Positions 17,994-26,978 of a stretch of DNA of 43,626 bases are shown here, in pieces (the first letter of the stretch is position 1; every line of letters starts with the position of its first letter). Location: positions 9,482-53,107 of the forward strand of contig WVZE01000004.1 of assembly GCA_011772645.1 (NCBI GenBank), read 5' to 3'. Made by a program: the position numbers and the translations under genes. The DNA is from Candidatus Aenigmatarchaeota archaeon (GTDB lineage: Archaea > Aenigmatarchaeota > Aenigmatarchaeia > QMZP01 > QMZT01). A model generated the notes under the pieces. The model ran no database searches and had not been told where the DNA came from. It saw only the letters and a program-made list of their open reading frames with translations.

Positions 17994-19526
17994 ATGCCTA
18001 GGAAGGCGAATAAGAGATTTAGTTCTGTGAAAAAATCAGGCTTTGATACCGGAAAATATCTGGAAGCGCAATCATCCGAAATCCTGAACAGGGTCAAGAG
18101 GTTCGATAAAAGGCTGTATCTTGAATTCGGGGGGAAGCTATGTTATGATTTTCATGCGGCAAGGGTCTTGCCGGGTTATGAGCCCGACACAAAGATAAAG
18201 CTGTTCAGAAAACTCAGCAATAACATGCAGATAATCTACTGCGTGAGCGCGAAGGACATACAGAGGGGTAAGATGAGGGGGGATTTTGGCTTGCCGTATG
18301 ACCAGCAGACATTGAAGGATATCAGAGACCTGAAGGACAAGGGTTTGAATGTCTCCTGCGTTGTGATAACCATTTACAACGGAGAAAGTTTAGCCGACAG
18401 GTTCAAAAGATATCTGGAAAACCTCGGGATTAAAGTCTATGTTTTCACAGAGATAAAAGGCTATCCGGATGATCTTGATTTGGTTGTCAGCGATAAGGGC
18501 TACGGAAGTCAGCCATACATAAAAATAGAAAAACCACTGGTTGTTGTTACCGGAGCTGGTGGAGGAAGCGGTAAGATGTTTTTGTGTCTGTCACAGATGT
18601 ATCACGATCACAAAAGAGGGATAAAATCCGGCTTCTCGAAATTTGAGACATTCCCCATATGGAACCTCCCTATTGATCATCCCGTTAACATAGCTTATGA
18701 GGCCTCAACAGCCGACCTTGGGGATTACAACATGGTTGACCCTTTTCATGAAAAGAAATACGGGACCACAGCAATAAACTACAACAGGGATATTGAGAAT
18801 TTCGAATTGATGAAAAACATTTTGGAAAGGATTCTCGGGAATGAGAAAATCCCTTACAACTCCCCCACAGATATGGGAGTTAACAAGGCGAAGATTGGAA
18901 TAATAAACGACAAAGTATGCAGGGAGGCCGGAAAACAAGAAATAATAAGGAGACATTTCAGGTATAAGGAAGAAATGATGTTGGGCATAGAAAGCAAGGA
19001 GACTGTCGAAAGAGCGAAGGAAATAATGGAGAAGTTAGGTTTGAAGCCAGAAAGAAGAAAGGTCGTTGTGCCAGCAAGAAAAGCTTCAGAGGAAGCCAGA
19101 AAGAAGGGCAAAGGTAATAAAGGTGTATTTTGCGGGGCGGCGATTGAACTGCCGAACGGGAGGATAGTTACAGGTAAGAATTCTCCTTTACTTCACGCGT
19201 CTTCTGCCGCTGTTCTTAACGCAATAAAGGTTCTGGCAGACATGCCTGATAATATCCATCTGATACAGCCCAATGTTCTTCAGGGCATAGATAAGCTGAA
19301 GACAAAAACCCTAGGCATGAAATCAGAAAGCCTTAACCTGGACGAAACCCTAATAGCATTATCAGCAAGCAGTTTGGCAAACTCCAAAGCAGAGAAGGCA
19401 ATAGGGGAGTTGGTGGAGCTTAAAGATTGTGAAATGCATATCACGCACATACCAACAAACGGGGATATGTCGGGGTTGAGAAAGATAGGTTTAAACGTGA
19501 CAAGCGATGCGATACTAACCAAATGA
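17994..19526 (+). CDS. DUF1846 family protein
   Basis: 510 aa; FDTGKYLEAQSSEILNRVKRFDKRLYLEFGGKLCYDFHAARVLPGYEPDTKIKLF, ITIYNGESLADRF, VVTGAGGGSGKMFLCLSQMYHD match DUF1846. Confidence 0.9.
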   Translation: MPRKANKRFSSVKKSGFDTGKYLEAQSSEILNRVKRFDKRLYLEFGGKLCYDFHAARVLPGYEPDTKIKLFRKLSNNMQIIYCVSAKDIQRGKMRGDFGLPYDQQTLKDIRDLKDKGLNVSCVVITIYNGESLADRFKRYLENLGIKVYVFTEIKGYPDDLDLVVSDKGYGSQPYIKIEKPLVVVTGAGGGSGKMFLCLSQMYHDHKRGIKSGFSKFETFPIWNLPIDHPVNIAYEASTADLGDYNMVDPFHEKKYGTTAINYNRDIENFELMKNILERILGNEKIPYNSPTDMGVNKAKIGIINDKVCREAGKQEIIRRHFRYKEEMMLGIESKETVERAKEIMEKLGLKPERRKVVVPARKASEEARKKGKGNKGVFCGAAIELPNGRIVTGKNSPLLHASSAAVLNAIKVLADMPDNIHLIQPNVLQGIDKLKTKTLGMKSESLNLDETLIALSASSLANSKAEKAIGELVELKDCEMHITHIPTNGDMSGLRKIGLNVTSDAILTK

Positions 19527-19535
19527 GCTATTCAA

Positions 19536-20213
19536 CTATCCATACTCCTTGTTCAGCAGATCCCAGATCCTTTTCGCCTTTTCCTTCCCTATCCCTTCAA
19601 CCTTCATGAGTTTGTCCTCTTTCGCAGAAAAAACGCGTTTCGGGGTTTTGAACTTTTTCAGCAGATTTCTGCTCAACTTCGTGTTTATATGGGGCAATCC
19701 CGCTATCAGGAATTCCTGCCGGTCTCTAGTGCTGGCGGACTTTCTGGGACAGCGGATCGCTACGCCTCGCTTCTTCTTGGCCTGCTCCCTGTACGCGATC
19801 CAGTAGATCTGGTTCGCCGTTTCTTTCGCGTTCCTTGTCCAGATTATCGGGATCTTGTAATCTATGGCTAGCGATGCGAGAGCTCCTCTGATCATGTTGG
19901 GGTGGACGTTCCTCTCAAGAAAGAGCAGATCGGGGTTTCCCTCCAGGATCATCAAAGGCTTCTCGAAACAATCCGAGATCTCGCTGACCTGCTTGAAGAT
20001 CCTCTGGTCGATTATCGACTGGATAAAATCCGAGATGGTCTTCCTCTCCACGCAGACCCTGTCAGAACATATGTAATCCCCGGTTTTCAGTTGCTTCCTA
20101 ACGAGAAGGACATCAAATTCCCTGAGATTCCGGAATACGTGGTTTTTGGATTCCCTGTGGTCAACCACTATCTGAACCTTCCCGGCATCCAGAATTTTTT
20201 GGGATTTTACCAT
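19536..20213 (-). CDS. XPF/ERCC4-type nuclease with helix-hairpin-helix (no helicase domain)
   Basis: VDHRESKNHVFRNL, GDYICSDRVCVERKTISDFIQSI (ERKxxxD) and C-terminal LMKVEGIGKEKAKRIWDLL HhH. Confidence 0.87.
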   Translation of the reverse strand: MVKSQKILDAGKVQIVVDHRESKNHVFRNLREFDVLLVRKQLKTGDYICSDRVCVERKTISDFIQSIIDQRIFKQVSEISDCFEKPLMILEGNPDLLFLERNVHPNMIRGALASLAIDYKIPIIWTRNAKETANQIYWIAYREQAKKKRGVAIRCPRKSASTRDRQEFLIAGLPHINTKLSRNLLKKFKTPKRVFSAKEDKLMKVEGIGKEKAKRIWDLLNKEYG

Positions 20214-20305
20214 TCGAATTAAATTAGGACAGGAATACATAAATTTTTGATCAGTAACCGAAGAATTTGGTTAAGTTTTTATACGGGCTTCCCGAAATAT
20301 ATATT

Positions 20306-20902
20306 ATGAATAATAAAGGAGCCATACAATTGAGTTTAGGGTTCATAGTGGCGGTTGTTTTCGCCGTTGTCCTTCTGAGCCTGGCGGTCACATGGTTGCA
20401 GGGAATAATAATAGGAATAGGGACCTTGACCGATGATCTCACCCAGAAGGCGCACGACACGCTATCGGAGACCTTCAACAGAAAAACAACCAACTTCGCC
20501 GTTTATCCCAAGGAATACAGGCTTGATCCGGGACGCGGAATCAAACTTTCAGTCGGCGTCAACAACGACGACAGGGACGGCCAGCCCCACAACTTTGTGA
20601 TACGCCTTTACCCAGCGATGGCGAGCAGTGACATAATAAGCACGTACGGATGCAGTTCATTCGCCGGATGCAGTTCCCTCAATGAAGACATGATAAGCTG
20701 GGTCACGTACTCCCACGAAACCTACAGGATACAGCCGAATACCTACAGGTTCTGGGACATGACCGTGACCTTTCCAAACAACATCGTGAAGGGGACTTAC
20801 CAGTACGACATAGTTTCATGCGAGGACATGGATTACAGCAACTGCGACAGGGCAACAACGAACTGGGGATCAACACTTTCGCTCACAATAACCGCTCAGT
20901 GA
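20306..20902 (+). CDS. Pilin-like membrane-anchored protein
   Basis: MNNKGAIQLSLGFIVAVVFAVVLLSLAVTWLQG class III-like N-terminus, then a ~160-aa extracytoplasmic-type domain. Confidence 0.65.
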   Translation: MNNKGAIQLSLGFIVAVVFAVVLLSLAVTWLQGIIIGIGTLTDDLTQKAHDTLSETFNRKTTNFAVYPKEYRLDPGRGIKLSVGVNNDDRDGQPHNFVIRLYPAMASSDIISTYGCSSFAGCSSLNEDMISWVTYSHETYRIQPNTYRFWDMTVTFPNNIVKGTYQYDIVSCEDMDYSNCDRATTNWGSTLSLTITAQ

Positions 20903-20936
20903 TTGATTTTTATTCCCGGAAACCCATCTATTAATT

Positions 20937-21392
20937 ATGAACGTAGGGCTGGTTTTCGGGATAATCTTCGCAGCGATTGTAATAGGTTTTCTCCTCTTTT
21001 TCGGGTTCAAATACATAAATGAGATGTTCGAGGTAAACTGCGATGCGATACTCGGTGACCAGATCATAAAGCTCAGGGATCAGGTAGAAAAGACCTTCCA
21101 GCTGTCCCTGGGCTCCAGCCAGGAATTCATACTTAACATCCCCTCGTGCACAGAGAAGATGTGTTTTGTGGATTATGACGACCCCTCTTCCTACGGGAAC
21201 TGGGAAACCGACAACATCCTGACAAGAATGATAATTCAGAATAAGTACAGCTTGATAGTTTTCGACAGGGACAAGAACTTCGAAGGATACGAGATAGAGC
21301 GCCTGAAACCAAATTATAACTTTTGCGTTTCCTCGAGAAAAACGCTCCTGCTGAAGAACGAGGGGTCCTTTGTCAATGTTAAACCCAGTTGA
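20937..21392 (+). CDS. Hypothetical N-terminally anchored protein
   Basis: 151 aa; MNVGLVFGIIFAAIVIGFLLFFGFKYINEMF anchor, soluble Cys-containing domain. Confidence 0.65.
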   Translation: MNVGLVFGIIFAAIVIGFLLFFGFKYINEMFEVNCDAILGDQIIKLRDQVEKTFQLSLGSSQEFILNIPSCTEKMCFVDYDDPSSYGNWETDNILTRMIIQNKYSLIVFDRDKNFEGYEIERLKPNYNFCVSSRKTLLLKNEGSFVNVKPS

Positions 21393-21404
21393 TCAGGTGT
21401 TAGA

Positions 21405-22454
21405 GTGCTTAGCGTGATGCAGATATTCAAGATAATTTTCGGGGTAATACTTTCAGCCTTTATACTGACGATACTTTTGAGATTCTCTCTGTCCTACGAA
21501 GAGATAGGGGAATCAAGCAGGGAAGTTGAAATTTTGATGGGGTTAAAGAAGACAATAGAGGATGTGTACACAACCGGAATATCAACGGATTTCGATCTGG
21601 GTTCCGAGGACCTGGTCAATTTCTATTCGCCTCCAAACCTTGTGACATCCGTTACGGACGTGAATCTCGATCCCGTCCCTACACTTTTCGTTCCCGGGGA
21701 AAGAATCTCGATACACAGGGGCGAATACGACCTGGGCTGGTGGAAGTTCTACTTTGTTCACGCCCTGCCTGAAATGAGGATAATTTTCGTACCGCTGGGC
21801 ACGTCTGAAACCGTCTGGAAGATCGCAGAGAACATAACGAAATACCTCCCTTCCACGGAGAACACAGACGCGAAAGTAAGGTTCGGGGTCGGCTGCAACG
21901 AGACAGGCGAGACTCAGACGTATCTTTTCCTCAACTGGGAAAGGGACTACTTCATCAGGACAGTGCTGACGTATTTGTTCGTGGAAGGTTACGAGTTCGT
22001 TCAGTGCAAGCCCATCGAGGGTTACAGGATTATAACGATCTCCGAAACCCCGGTGGATGCGGACTTCCAGGTAGTCCCGATTGACGATGATATGGGTTAC
22101 GTTTACGTGAGAGACATCCAGGAAGGTTCAAAGACCTATCTCTACAAGAACCCCCTGGACATTGTCTCCATTCTACTCGGAGGGAGCAAACTTTACGATT
22201 ACGAGAACGAGAGGTTCCTTAAGGAGTTGTCCATAGCGAGCTCGCTCGCTTCCAGGGAATCGAGTCTTCTCAGGATAAAGGCAAGAAACCCCGACTGCAA
22301 CATAATCTATTCAAGGTTCACACAGGTTCTTGGCTCGCTTAAAAGCGAAATCGAGGAGGGGAATTACAGGAACGAGGATGACATGAAAGAACTCAACAAA
22401 AGGATCAGGGAATCCTCCGGAATTTATCAGGAACTGGAGGAGATGGGATGCTGA
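21405..22454 (+). CDS. Hypothetical N-terminally anchored protein
   Basis: 349 aa, GTG start (alternatives at 21414/21417); MQIFKIIFGVILSAFILTILLRF anchor. Confidence 0.65.
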   Translation: MLSVMQIFKIIFGVILSAFILTILLRFSLSYEEIGESSREVEILMGLKKTIEDVYTTGISTDFDLGSEDLVNFYSPPNLVTSVTDVNLDPVPTLFVPGERISIHRGEYDLGWWKFYFVHALPEMRIIFVPLGTSETVWKIAENITKYLPSTENTDAKVRFGVGCNETGETQTYLFLNWERDYFIRTVLTYLFVEGYEFVQCKPIEGYRIITISETPVDADFQVVPIDDDMGYVYVRDIQEGSKTYLYKNPLDIVSILLGGSKLYDYENERFLKELSIASSLASRESSLLRIKARNPDCNIIYSRFTQVLGSLKSEIEEGNYRNEDDMKELNKRIRESSGIYQELEEMGC

Positions 22455-22921
22455 GGAAAGGGCAGATGCATTTAATGGAGTACGTGCTGTTGGCGTTCTT
22501 CATACTGATGGTGATATTTCTGATAATATTTTTCCTCATGGGATGGAACATAGGAACAACTTCATCAAGACAGCATGCATTACAACAGCAGAGGGCCACC
22601 TTCCTTTTGAAAACGTTTTCCAATTCCCCCTACCTGAATAAAGAGGGCTTCAAGGAAGGTGGGATGCTCGAGGATTCGAAGTTAACTGTTCTGGAATGCA
22701 GCGATCTTGAGGAACTGGTAGGAAGGGGAATTTTTGCGGAGGTCAAGATTATAGATTCCATAACCGAATGCGAGCAGGAAAACTACCCCAGGTGCGGGGT
22801 CTGGAAATTCTGCAGCCCCGGAAACAAACAATTCACGGCGTACGACACGCCCGTGAATGTCTACAGGACCCTAACTAGGGACGTTGAGATAGGCATATTG
22901 ACGGTGGGTTTTTATGAATAA
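22448..22921 (+). CDS. Pilin-like membrane-anchored protein
   Basis: MLRKGQMHLMEYVLLAFFILMVIFLIIFFLMGW resembles the KGQxxxEY class III motif; overlaps the previous gene by 7 bp. Confidence 0.7.
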   Translation: MLRKGQMHLMEYVLLAFFILMVIFLIIFFLMGWNIGTTSSRQHALQQQRATFLLKTFSNSPYLNKEGFKEGGMLEDSKLTVLECSDLEELVGRGIFAEVKIIDSITECEQENYPRCGVWKFCSPGNKQFTAYDTPVNVYRTLTRDVEIGILTVGFYE

Positions 22922-23423
22922 TCGAAAAGCTCAGGCCAGTCTGGTGATGATAGTCCTGATAATAATAATCTTTATAGGCGTTGGCCTGTTCCTCCTGATA
23001 TCCTCCCTGACAACAGAGGGAACCGAATACTACAACCTGTACACACACGACCTCCTGGTCTCTGTGATGAGGGTGAAAACAGGCTATAAGAATCCGTGCG
23101 AGACCGTTTCGGACACGCTTTACTGCGCGATGACGAGGGTGGAGAGGCAATGCAAATATTCGATGGACGAAACGATCAAAAAGGACTGCAGGGAGGTCGC
23201 GGACGAGGTAACGCCTGAAGTGATAAGGAAGGTATTGACAACTAAACCGAGCCTGGATTACTACATGATCATCCAGCCGGAGGATCCCGAACACCTAGGA
23301 GGGGAGATCATAACCTACGGGAACCCGGACGTCCAGAACAGGGGAAAAACCTGGACAGCGAACGAACGCGTGCTCCGCTACCAGACGAATCTCCAGATCC
23401 AGCTCATCCTGACGAGCATTTAA
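22914..23423 (+). CDS. Pilin-like membrane-anchored protein
   Basis: MNNRKAQASLVMIVLIIIIFIGVGLFLL; overlaps the previous gene by 8 bp. Confidence 0.68.
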   Translation: MNNRKAQASLVMIVLIIIIFIGVGLFLLISSLTTEGTEYYNLYTHDLLVSVMRVKTGYKNPCETVSDTLYCAMTRVERQCKYSMDETIKKDCREVADEVTPEVIRKVLTTKPSLDYYMIIQPEDPEHLGGEIITYGNPDVQNRGKTWTANERVLRYQTNLQIQLILTSI

Positions 23424-23467
23424 GGATAAAAAGTTTTGGAATATTATTTTAACCGTTAGGTGTTTTC

Positions 23468-24454
23468 ATGAGTAGATATGTGACCAGCTCACAAGCGACT
23501 AGATATACAGGAATGAGCAAGAGGTGGTTAAGAGATCGTCTGGACCCTGTAACTGACGATTTGGAAAATCAGATCAGAATCGGGAGAGAGATAGCCTATC
23601 ATACTCCCCATGTTAGACAACTGAAAATAGAACTTGATAAAGAAACAAAATCAAGGAAGAAAAAAACCCTAAGGCCGGAAGATCTAAGTCCTGAGAAAAG
23701 AAAAGAATTAGCGAAAGAAACGGTTAAATACTACGTTCTAGGCCAAATAAGAGGTGATGTTGAAGAAACTCGAAGAGATTCTGGTGATTTAATTAAAAAA
23801 ACCATGGGAGTAAATACTTCTTACACGGGAGATGGGGAAGTTGTAAAAAGCATTTCTCATTATCCACGAAAAGAGACAGAAGTTTCTGTTAAAGGATTGT
23901 CAAATCTATTTACCCAAGAAGAACTTTTAGATTCTGGAATTGCATCTTTGGATGCAAATGTAAAAATATTAAGAGCTAGAGGACCTAGGAAACTCAAGGA
24001 AAAATTAAGATCAATGTATGATGAGTTTTTAAAATTTTTCAATTGGAGCTATGCTTTGGATGAACTTCATTCTATCGATGATGAACAGCTTAGAGAGCAG
24101 GCAGTTAAATTTTTAAGAGAATATGACAAATTGGAAAGTGATAAATTAGGAAGCCGCCCTTTAATCTCCAAAGGAGGTAAATTGATACCTAAACACAGAA
24201 TGAGAATTGGTATTAGATATTTCTGGCCAATTCTCAAGGATGCCAAGAACAAAAGACTCGGAGAGAAGAGATTGGCTATGCATGCACGTATATTGATAGA
24301 AAGGTATATTACTGAAACACTTAAGCCAAAATCATTAAGAATAACATTAACTGAAGAATATGCAAAAATGGCTGAAGAAGTTGCCGTAGAAAGCCTTGAA
24401 AGTTTAGATTTATCCAAACTTGATGAAATGACCGAGCAACTACTTGTTGAATAA
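23468..24454 (+). CDS. Uncharacterised protein with N-terminal helix-turn-helix-like segment
   Basis: 328 aa; SSQATRYTGMSKRWLRDRLDP resembles an excisionase/MerR-type HTH; visibly AT-richer than its neighbours. Confidence 0.55.
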   Translation: MSRYVTSSQATRYTGMSKRWLRDRLDPVTDDLENQIRIGREIAYHTPHVRQLKIELDKETKSRKKKTLRPEDLSPEKRKELAKETVKYYVLGQIRGDVEETRRDSGDLIKKTMGVNTSYTGDGEVVKSISHYPRKETEVSVKGLSNLFTQEELLDSGIASLDANVKILRARGPRKLKEKLRSMYDEFLKFFNWSYALDELHSIDDEQLREQAVKFLREYDKLESDKLGSRPLISKGGKLIPKHRMRIGIRYFWPILKDAKNKRLGEKRLAMHARILIERYITETLKPKSLRITLTEEYAKMAEEVAVESLESLDLSKLDEMTEQLLVE

Positions 24455-24483
24455 TATTTAAAGTTGGGTGAATATTTCTCATT

Positions 24484-25734
24484 ATGAAATCGATTTACAT
24501 CGAAACCTATGGATGCTCAGCGAACCAGTCTCATTCGGAGGTTATGGCAGGGATCCTGGAAGACAATGGTTTTTCGGTAACCGAACGTATCGAAAAAGCG
24601 GACGTGATCGTGATAAATACATGTATCGTGAAAACTCCGACAGAGAACAGGATCAGGGACAGGATAAGGTTCATTCGAAACAAATACCCCAGGAAGAAGC
24701 TCGTGATCGCCGGCTGCGCAACCGATGGCGAATATCGGATATTCAGAAAGCTCGCTCCCGATGCGGTTTTTCTTTCCTCCCACAATTCGAAAGATATCGC
24801 CGGCTTGCTTTCGAAGGAAACAAAGGAAACGAAAAGGAAGATCAGGATAAACCCTCTTGTGGGGATAACAGAGATCGCCTCCGGGTGTTTGGGGAAGTGT
24901 GCGTATTGTATAGTGAAGCTCGCCAGAGGGGATCTGAAATCCAAAAATCTGAAAGAAATAGAAAGGAGTATAAGGGATTCTCTGAAAGATGGATGCAAGG
25001 AAATCTGGATAACCTCCCAGGACTGCGGATGTTACGGTCTTGACATCGAAACCAACCTCGCGAAACTCCTAGAGGGGATAGTCAGGATAAAAGGGGATTT
25101 TCACATACGTGTGGGCATGATGAACCCCACGCACATCAAACCGATCCTGAAAGAACTTATCAGGGTTTACGAAAACCCGAAGATCTACAAGTTCATCCAC
25201 ATACCTGTCCAGTCAGGGTCCGACAAAGTTTTGGAAAAAATGAAAAGGGGTTACAAAACGAAGGATTTTGAAAGGATCGTGAACATGTTTCGGAGGAAAT
25301 TCCCCTCTATAACGCTCTCCACGGACATCATAGTGGGGTTCCCTGGGGAAACCGAAAAGGATTTCGGTAAGAGCCTGGATCTGATTAAAAGAATAAAACC
25401 AGACATTGTTAACATCTCGAAATTCTCCCCGAGGCCGAAGACAGCGGCTTCTAGGATGCGAAGGGTTGACAACAAGGTCGTGAAGGGAAGATCGAAATTA
25501 ATGGCCGAGATCGTGAAAGAAACAGGATTCGAAAGGAACAAAAAACTTATAGGAAACGAATGTCCTGTATTGGTCAACGAAAAGGGTAAGAGGAAGAACC
25601 AGTTCATGGGAAGAAATGAATCCTACAAGCCAGTGATACTAACGGACAGGAAGAACCTCATGGGCAAACTTCTAAGGGTGAGAATAACTTCTGCCGGAAG
25701 AACCTACCTGACCGGGGAGATTTTAGACCGGTAG
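24484..25734 (+). CDS. tRNA threonylcarbamoyladenosine methylthiotransferase (radical SAM, MiaB/MtaB family)
   Basis: MKSIYIETYGCSANQSHSEVMAGIL, ASGCLGKCAYCIVKLARGDL, IHIPVQSGSDKVLEKMKRGY, TDIIVGFPGETEKDF, C-terminal TRAM-like domain. Confidence 0.93.
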   Translation: MKSIYIETYGCSANQSHSEVMAGILEDNGFSVTERIEKADVIVINTCIVKTPTENRIRDRIRFIRNKYPRKKLVIAGCATDGEYRIFRKLAPDAVFLSSHNSKDIAGLLSKETKETKRKIRINPLVGITEIASGCLGKCAYCIVKLARGDLKSKNLKEIERSIRDSLKDGCKEIWITSQDCGCYGLDIETNLAKLLEGIVRIKGDFHIRVGMMNPTHIKPILKELIRVYENPKIYKFIHIPVQSGSDKVLEKMKRGYKTKDFERIVNMFRRKFPSITLSTDIIVGFPGETEKDFGKSLDLIKRIKPDIVNISKFSPRPKTAASRMRRVDNKVVKGRSKLMAEIVKETGFERNKKLIGNECPVLVNEKGKRKNQFMGRNESYKPVILTDRKNLMGKLLRVRITSAGRTYLTGEILDR

Positions 25735-26145
25735 GAAACCCATCGCCAGACCGATCAGGTAAGGAACCACGAAGAGCGTTAGCAGATAACCTATAACCCC
25801 CACGAGAATCGCATGGCTTATCGCGAGTTCCTTGAAAAAGAACTTTACAAGGATTATCCAGATCAGCACTGGCAGAATCACCGGCAGGAAAGGTATGAAC
25901 GAGGCGAAGGACGTCAAAAGACCGAATATCACCGGAAGGTTTATTATGTTTATGACCAAAACCAGGAGGAATGCGTTCACCGGCTTGACTTCCTCGGAGA
26001 AATGCTTGCCCACGATCTCCAGAAGGATGAGAAGAACTATCCCGCCTATGATGGTGGACAGTATAATGTTGATTGCAAGTGTTACCGGGTCTCCGAAACC
26101 AACTCCCAGATCGCTTACGAAATCAGTCAGAAAATCAACGGCCAT
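25723..26145 (-). CDS. Hypothetical polytopic membrane protein
   Basis: 140 aa, about four TM segments; convergent 12-bp overlap with the methylthiotransferase. Confidence 0.6.
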   Translation of the reverse strand: MAVDFLTDFVSDLGVGFGDPVTLAINIILSTIIGGIVLLILLEIVGKHFSEEVKPVNAFLLVLVINIINLPVIFGLLTSFASFIPFLPVILPVLIWIILVKFFFKELAISHAILVGVIGYLLTLFVVPYLIGLAMGFLPV

Positions 26146-26178
26146 GTTAATAGTTTGGTGAAGGACATTTTTAAAGTT

Positions 26179-26949
26179 TTAAATTCCTTTCAGAAGTTCT
26201 AGAATCCTGTCATGAACCCTTCCGTTGCTTGCGAGAAAATCCTTACTTTCAGAATTAAATTCCTTCCCTTCGAAGTCCGTAACCCTCCCTCCGGCCTCCC
26301 TTACGAGCAGCGTTCCCGCGGCGACGTCGTAAGAATGAAAACCGCATGTCAGGTAACAGCCAACTCTCCCGGCAGCCACGAAAGCTATTTCCAGAGCTCC
26401 GGCCCTCATTTTGTTGAAATCGATAGGCAAAGGTTTAATCCTCCTGAAAACCTCTGTTATCCTCATCACGTTCCTATCATCGCTGTTGTGGCAGTAGGTG
26501 AGAAGCGTTTTCGATATGTCAAATTCTTTCGAGACGCGAATTCTCTTTCCGTTGAGATACGCTCCCCTTCCCTTTTCGGCATAAAACATCTCCTTCGTCG
26601 CAGGAGCGTGCACGACGCCCACTACCGGTTCGTTGCGTTTCATAAGGGCTATCGATACATCGAAGAAGGGGTTTTTAATGGAATAGTTGGTCGTCCCGTC
26701 AAGCGGGTCAACAACCCACATGTATACTGAATCCTTCATCTTCTTCCCGGACTCCTCGGAATATATACTGTAATGAGGGAAGCTTTTCCTGAGTATTGAA
26801 AGGATCCTTTTCTCTGATTTGAAATCCATCCCGGTTATGAGATCCCTCCCGGTTTTCATCCTTACCGTTTGAATGTCATGGAAACCCCTTTCAAGAATCT
26901 TTCCCGCTTCCTTCGCCGCTTTGATCGCGACGTCAAGTTCCTTTGGCAT
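26179..26949 (-). CDS. Inositol monophosphatase / FBPase-like family protein
   Basis: SEESGKK, VVDPLDGTTNY and YDVAAGTLLVREAGGRVTDFEG motifs. Confidence 0.93.
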   Translation of the reverse strand: MPKELDVAIKAAKEAGKILERGFHDIQTVRMKTGRDLITGMDFKSEKRILSILRKSFPHYSIYSEESGKKMKDSVYMWVVDPLDGTTNYSIKNPFFDVSIALMKRNEPVVGVVHAPATKEMFYAEKGRGAYLNGKRIRVSKEFDISKTLLTYCHNSDDRNVMRITEVFRRIKPLPIDFNKMRAGALEIAFVAAGRVGCYLTCGFHSYDVAAGTLLVREAGGRVTDFEGKEFNSESKDFLASNGRVHDRILELLKGI

Positions 26950-26978
26950 AAAGAAGTATTTGGGGATTTAATTTAAAA

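Noticed and set aside
24468-25043. 191-aa ORF overlapping the methylthiotransferase in another frame
   Set aside because: Arg/Asp-rich alternate-frame translation; the overlapping frame has clear radical-SAM motifs.
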